A stretch of DNA of 64,000 nt, from NCBI RefSeq assembly GCF_014356525.2, contig NC_052504.1:58779137-58843136 (forward strand), in the 5' to 3' direction. The position numbers and the translations under genes are program-made. The notes below the pieces were generated by a model, which did not search any database, was not told where the DNA came from, and saw only the letters and a program-made list of their open reading frames with translations. This document shows positions 61,901-64,000 of the stretch, piece after piece (the stretch's first letter is position 1; the number at the start of each line of letters is the position of its first letter). The DNA comes from Nilaparvata lugens. Its lineage: Eukaryota > Arthropoda > Insecta > Hemiptera > Delphacidae.

Positions 61901-64000
61901 GAAGAAATCAGGATAAAAAGGCAATGCAAAGGAAGAGGGAGATGGTGGAGGTGGAAAAAAGAAAAATAAAATGAAAGAAGAAAATGAATTAAATCAAGAA
62001 ACATTTTAAATAACAATCCCAATTTGAATAGCGAAGAATGAGTTGTTTTGAAAAAATTAAGAACAAAAGTTCAGTTGTTTGTAGAAGGGAATTGAAAGAG
62101 GAGAGGGATAGAACGTGATCATGATTTCGATTTAGATAATTCGGTAGTATTCATTGATGACTCACGTTTGTGCTCCAAATAGAAGTACACGAAAATGTAG
62201 AGTGCTAGAGGTAAAGTTAATGGAATTCTAAAAACAATGCGAGAGACTTTGAAATAGGCATCAATAGGTGGAGTGGTAGTCTAGATTGTGCAATAGAGGA
62301 TAATGACAATGACTCATAACTTGGCTCCATAATTCAAATTACCACAGTGATAGGTCTTTGGCTATTCTCAATAATGGAACATCGCAATCCTCTATCTCTA
62401 CAAATTATAATCTCAACTAAGGTACTGGTTCGACGTTTAATTGATTGCGACGCACTAATTGAATGTCCGTCCAAAGCAACAGGCAACAGGTGAAACAACT
62501 GCAATTGATGGGCCTCCCTCGATAATGGCTTCCAGCTAATACATAAATTCTGCTGTCGATATTTATTGATTTTGCCAGGCAATACACTAAATCATTGTCA
62601 ATGGCGATTGGAAATCTCGCAAATCTGCCCTCTTATTGTATTGCACCATTGCTGGAGTTCTCCAGCACTACGTCATAATGTTTGCTATTGCTGCCTCAAT
62701 TTATTATGAGAATTGCTCTAAGCGTCCGATTGCCAATAATGCAATTTATTCAAAGCATTTCACTGCACATATTCGTTAATGCTTGTGAATATTAATAAGA
62801 TTGTCAATAGAATATTGACAGTACAGAGATATTCTAGAGTGTCGGTTACAATTCTACCCACGCCAGAAATACATGTGAAGTATAAAGTATTAGATAGAAG
62901 CATTCATTTACCTCATCAAGTTATCTCGCATGAGCGTATTCGTATCTACCAGCAACTAAACGCACAGACAAAACAAACAGCTCAATAAATTTCATTAGCA
63001 AGAGTATAATATATAATTTTATAATTATATTGCTCAACTGGTACGTTAAGTGTCTGTTCAGTGTTCTCAGATATGAATGGTGTTCGGTACTCCCTTGATC
63101 CAATCCGATCAGAACATTGGTTGGTTCTAGCTATTTAATATAATGAAAAAACAATACCAAGGGCTGAAAACTCAGTATGATTGCTTTCCATGTATACAGT
63201 ATATATTTTATTAATCTACGGAATGAACCAAGAGTGACTTGAGTGGCAATTTGTGTGAATTAGTTAGACCCCAATGATTCTATTTGCATTTATTCACAAG
63301 TGAGTTGATTCCAGTAGTTCACTTCACAAATTTAATTGCAAGTGCATTAGTGCATATATATCCTAATAAGTTGAATTTAATATTTGTAATATGAGATTTT
63401 ATTATTTCTATTTTTATGAATCATTAATATTATTTCAATGGTAACACGAATACAACTATGAAGAATAAAAAGGGTGGTGAATTTTTAAGGATAGCACTTG
63501 AGTTCTCTTCCATCCAACGGTTCACTAATATGAGTTCTTTTTCGGAACGAATTCAGTGAGACGAATTTTCCAGGAGAGCGATCGCCCTCTATGAGGTGTT
63601 CATGGTTCTACCATTTAACCACTCAGTAGTGGAGTGCTCATTCAACAGACGAAGCCGTAGCTTGAAGGGGTTAAGGAGTTGGACCCCCACACTCCAACTG
63701 AAGTGAGTTAACTTTCGTGAAACTTTGAAAAACACTCCAAGAATTATTCCTTCCCCAAAGTTCGATTTGCTCGACTTCAAACACTAACTCGTCGTCAGAG
63801 AGTTTTCTAAGCTAAGCAACGAGATTTCGTCTTGTTCCGTCTTGGAATCTGAGCTTTTAAGGACATCTTTCATGTTTCAAAACGTCTTTCACAAAGGGAA
63901 AACTCCAGACTGTACGCTAATTCTCTTACATCAATTTCGCTAATAGTAGATGAAGAAACACCGTGTAAAATTCGTTCAAAAACACACTGAAATGGATAGT
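52998..64000. other. Distal region, no supported gene
   Basis: AT-rich sequence with scattered short open frames (for example 53341-53604 plus, 54180-54593 minus). None shows a recognisable motif or convincing exon boundaries. A polypurine tract (61600-61996) and small hairpins (acggagtaa/ttactccgt near 59322-59346; agttgga/tccaact near 63677-63699) are the only structures I see. Confidence 0.5.
61600..61996. repeat. Second purine-rich tract, plus strand
   Basis: About 400 bp dominated by A and G on the plus strand (gatgagtgggaggaggaaga, gaagaaagaggggggaagaa). Its minus-strand Phe/Ser/Leu-rich frames are compositional. Confidence 0.85.

Overview
This is AT-rich eukaryotic DNA with spliced genes, GT-AG introns and many interspersed repeats. 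Protein similarity and repeat style point to an insect, probably a hemipteran such as a planthopper. The species assignment is inference from remembered repeat families; the sequence does not prove it. The window is dominated by one minus-strand gene: the insect orthologue of RAP1GAP (Drosophila Rapgap1), a GTPase-activating protein for the small GTPase Rap1. Its exons run from about 45.4 kb down to a stop codon at 1702. They cover most of the protein from the start of the N-terminal dimerisation/RapGAP fold through the catalytic HIGN motif to the C-terminal coiled coil. The N-terminal start, including any GoLoco motif, is not in evidence here and probably lies beyond 64 kb. Splice phases also show that at least one exon is unrecognised between 3277 and 5470.

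Layout. 1-1701: 3' flank and probable 3' UTR. 1702-12717: eight coding exons with introns of about 0.3-2.5 kb. 12718-42068: a 29 kb intron holding repeats, microsatellites, a polypurine tract and a nested tandem duplication (31778-37845). 41507-46158: a 1.57 kb block carrying one 234-nt Rapgap1 exon is present twice as near-identical direct repeats. Between the copies lies a 1.5 kb frame-broken pol fragment of a Ty3/gypsy-type LTR retrotransposon without LTRs. 46159-64000: non-coding sequence with no gene I can support, including a hairpin MITE at 52826-52997 and a second polypurine tract.

No novel multi-gene system is visible. The most notable items are the recent exon duplication with a retrotransposon fragment at its junction, the two-step nested tandem duplication with an exon-like open segment in each of three copies, and several tentative alternative exons. 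Both duplications could be assembly artefacts (unmerged haplotypes) and should be tested with long reads.
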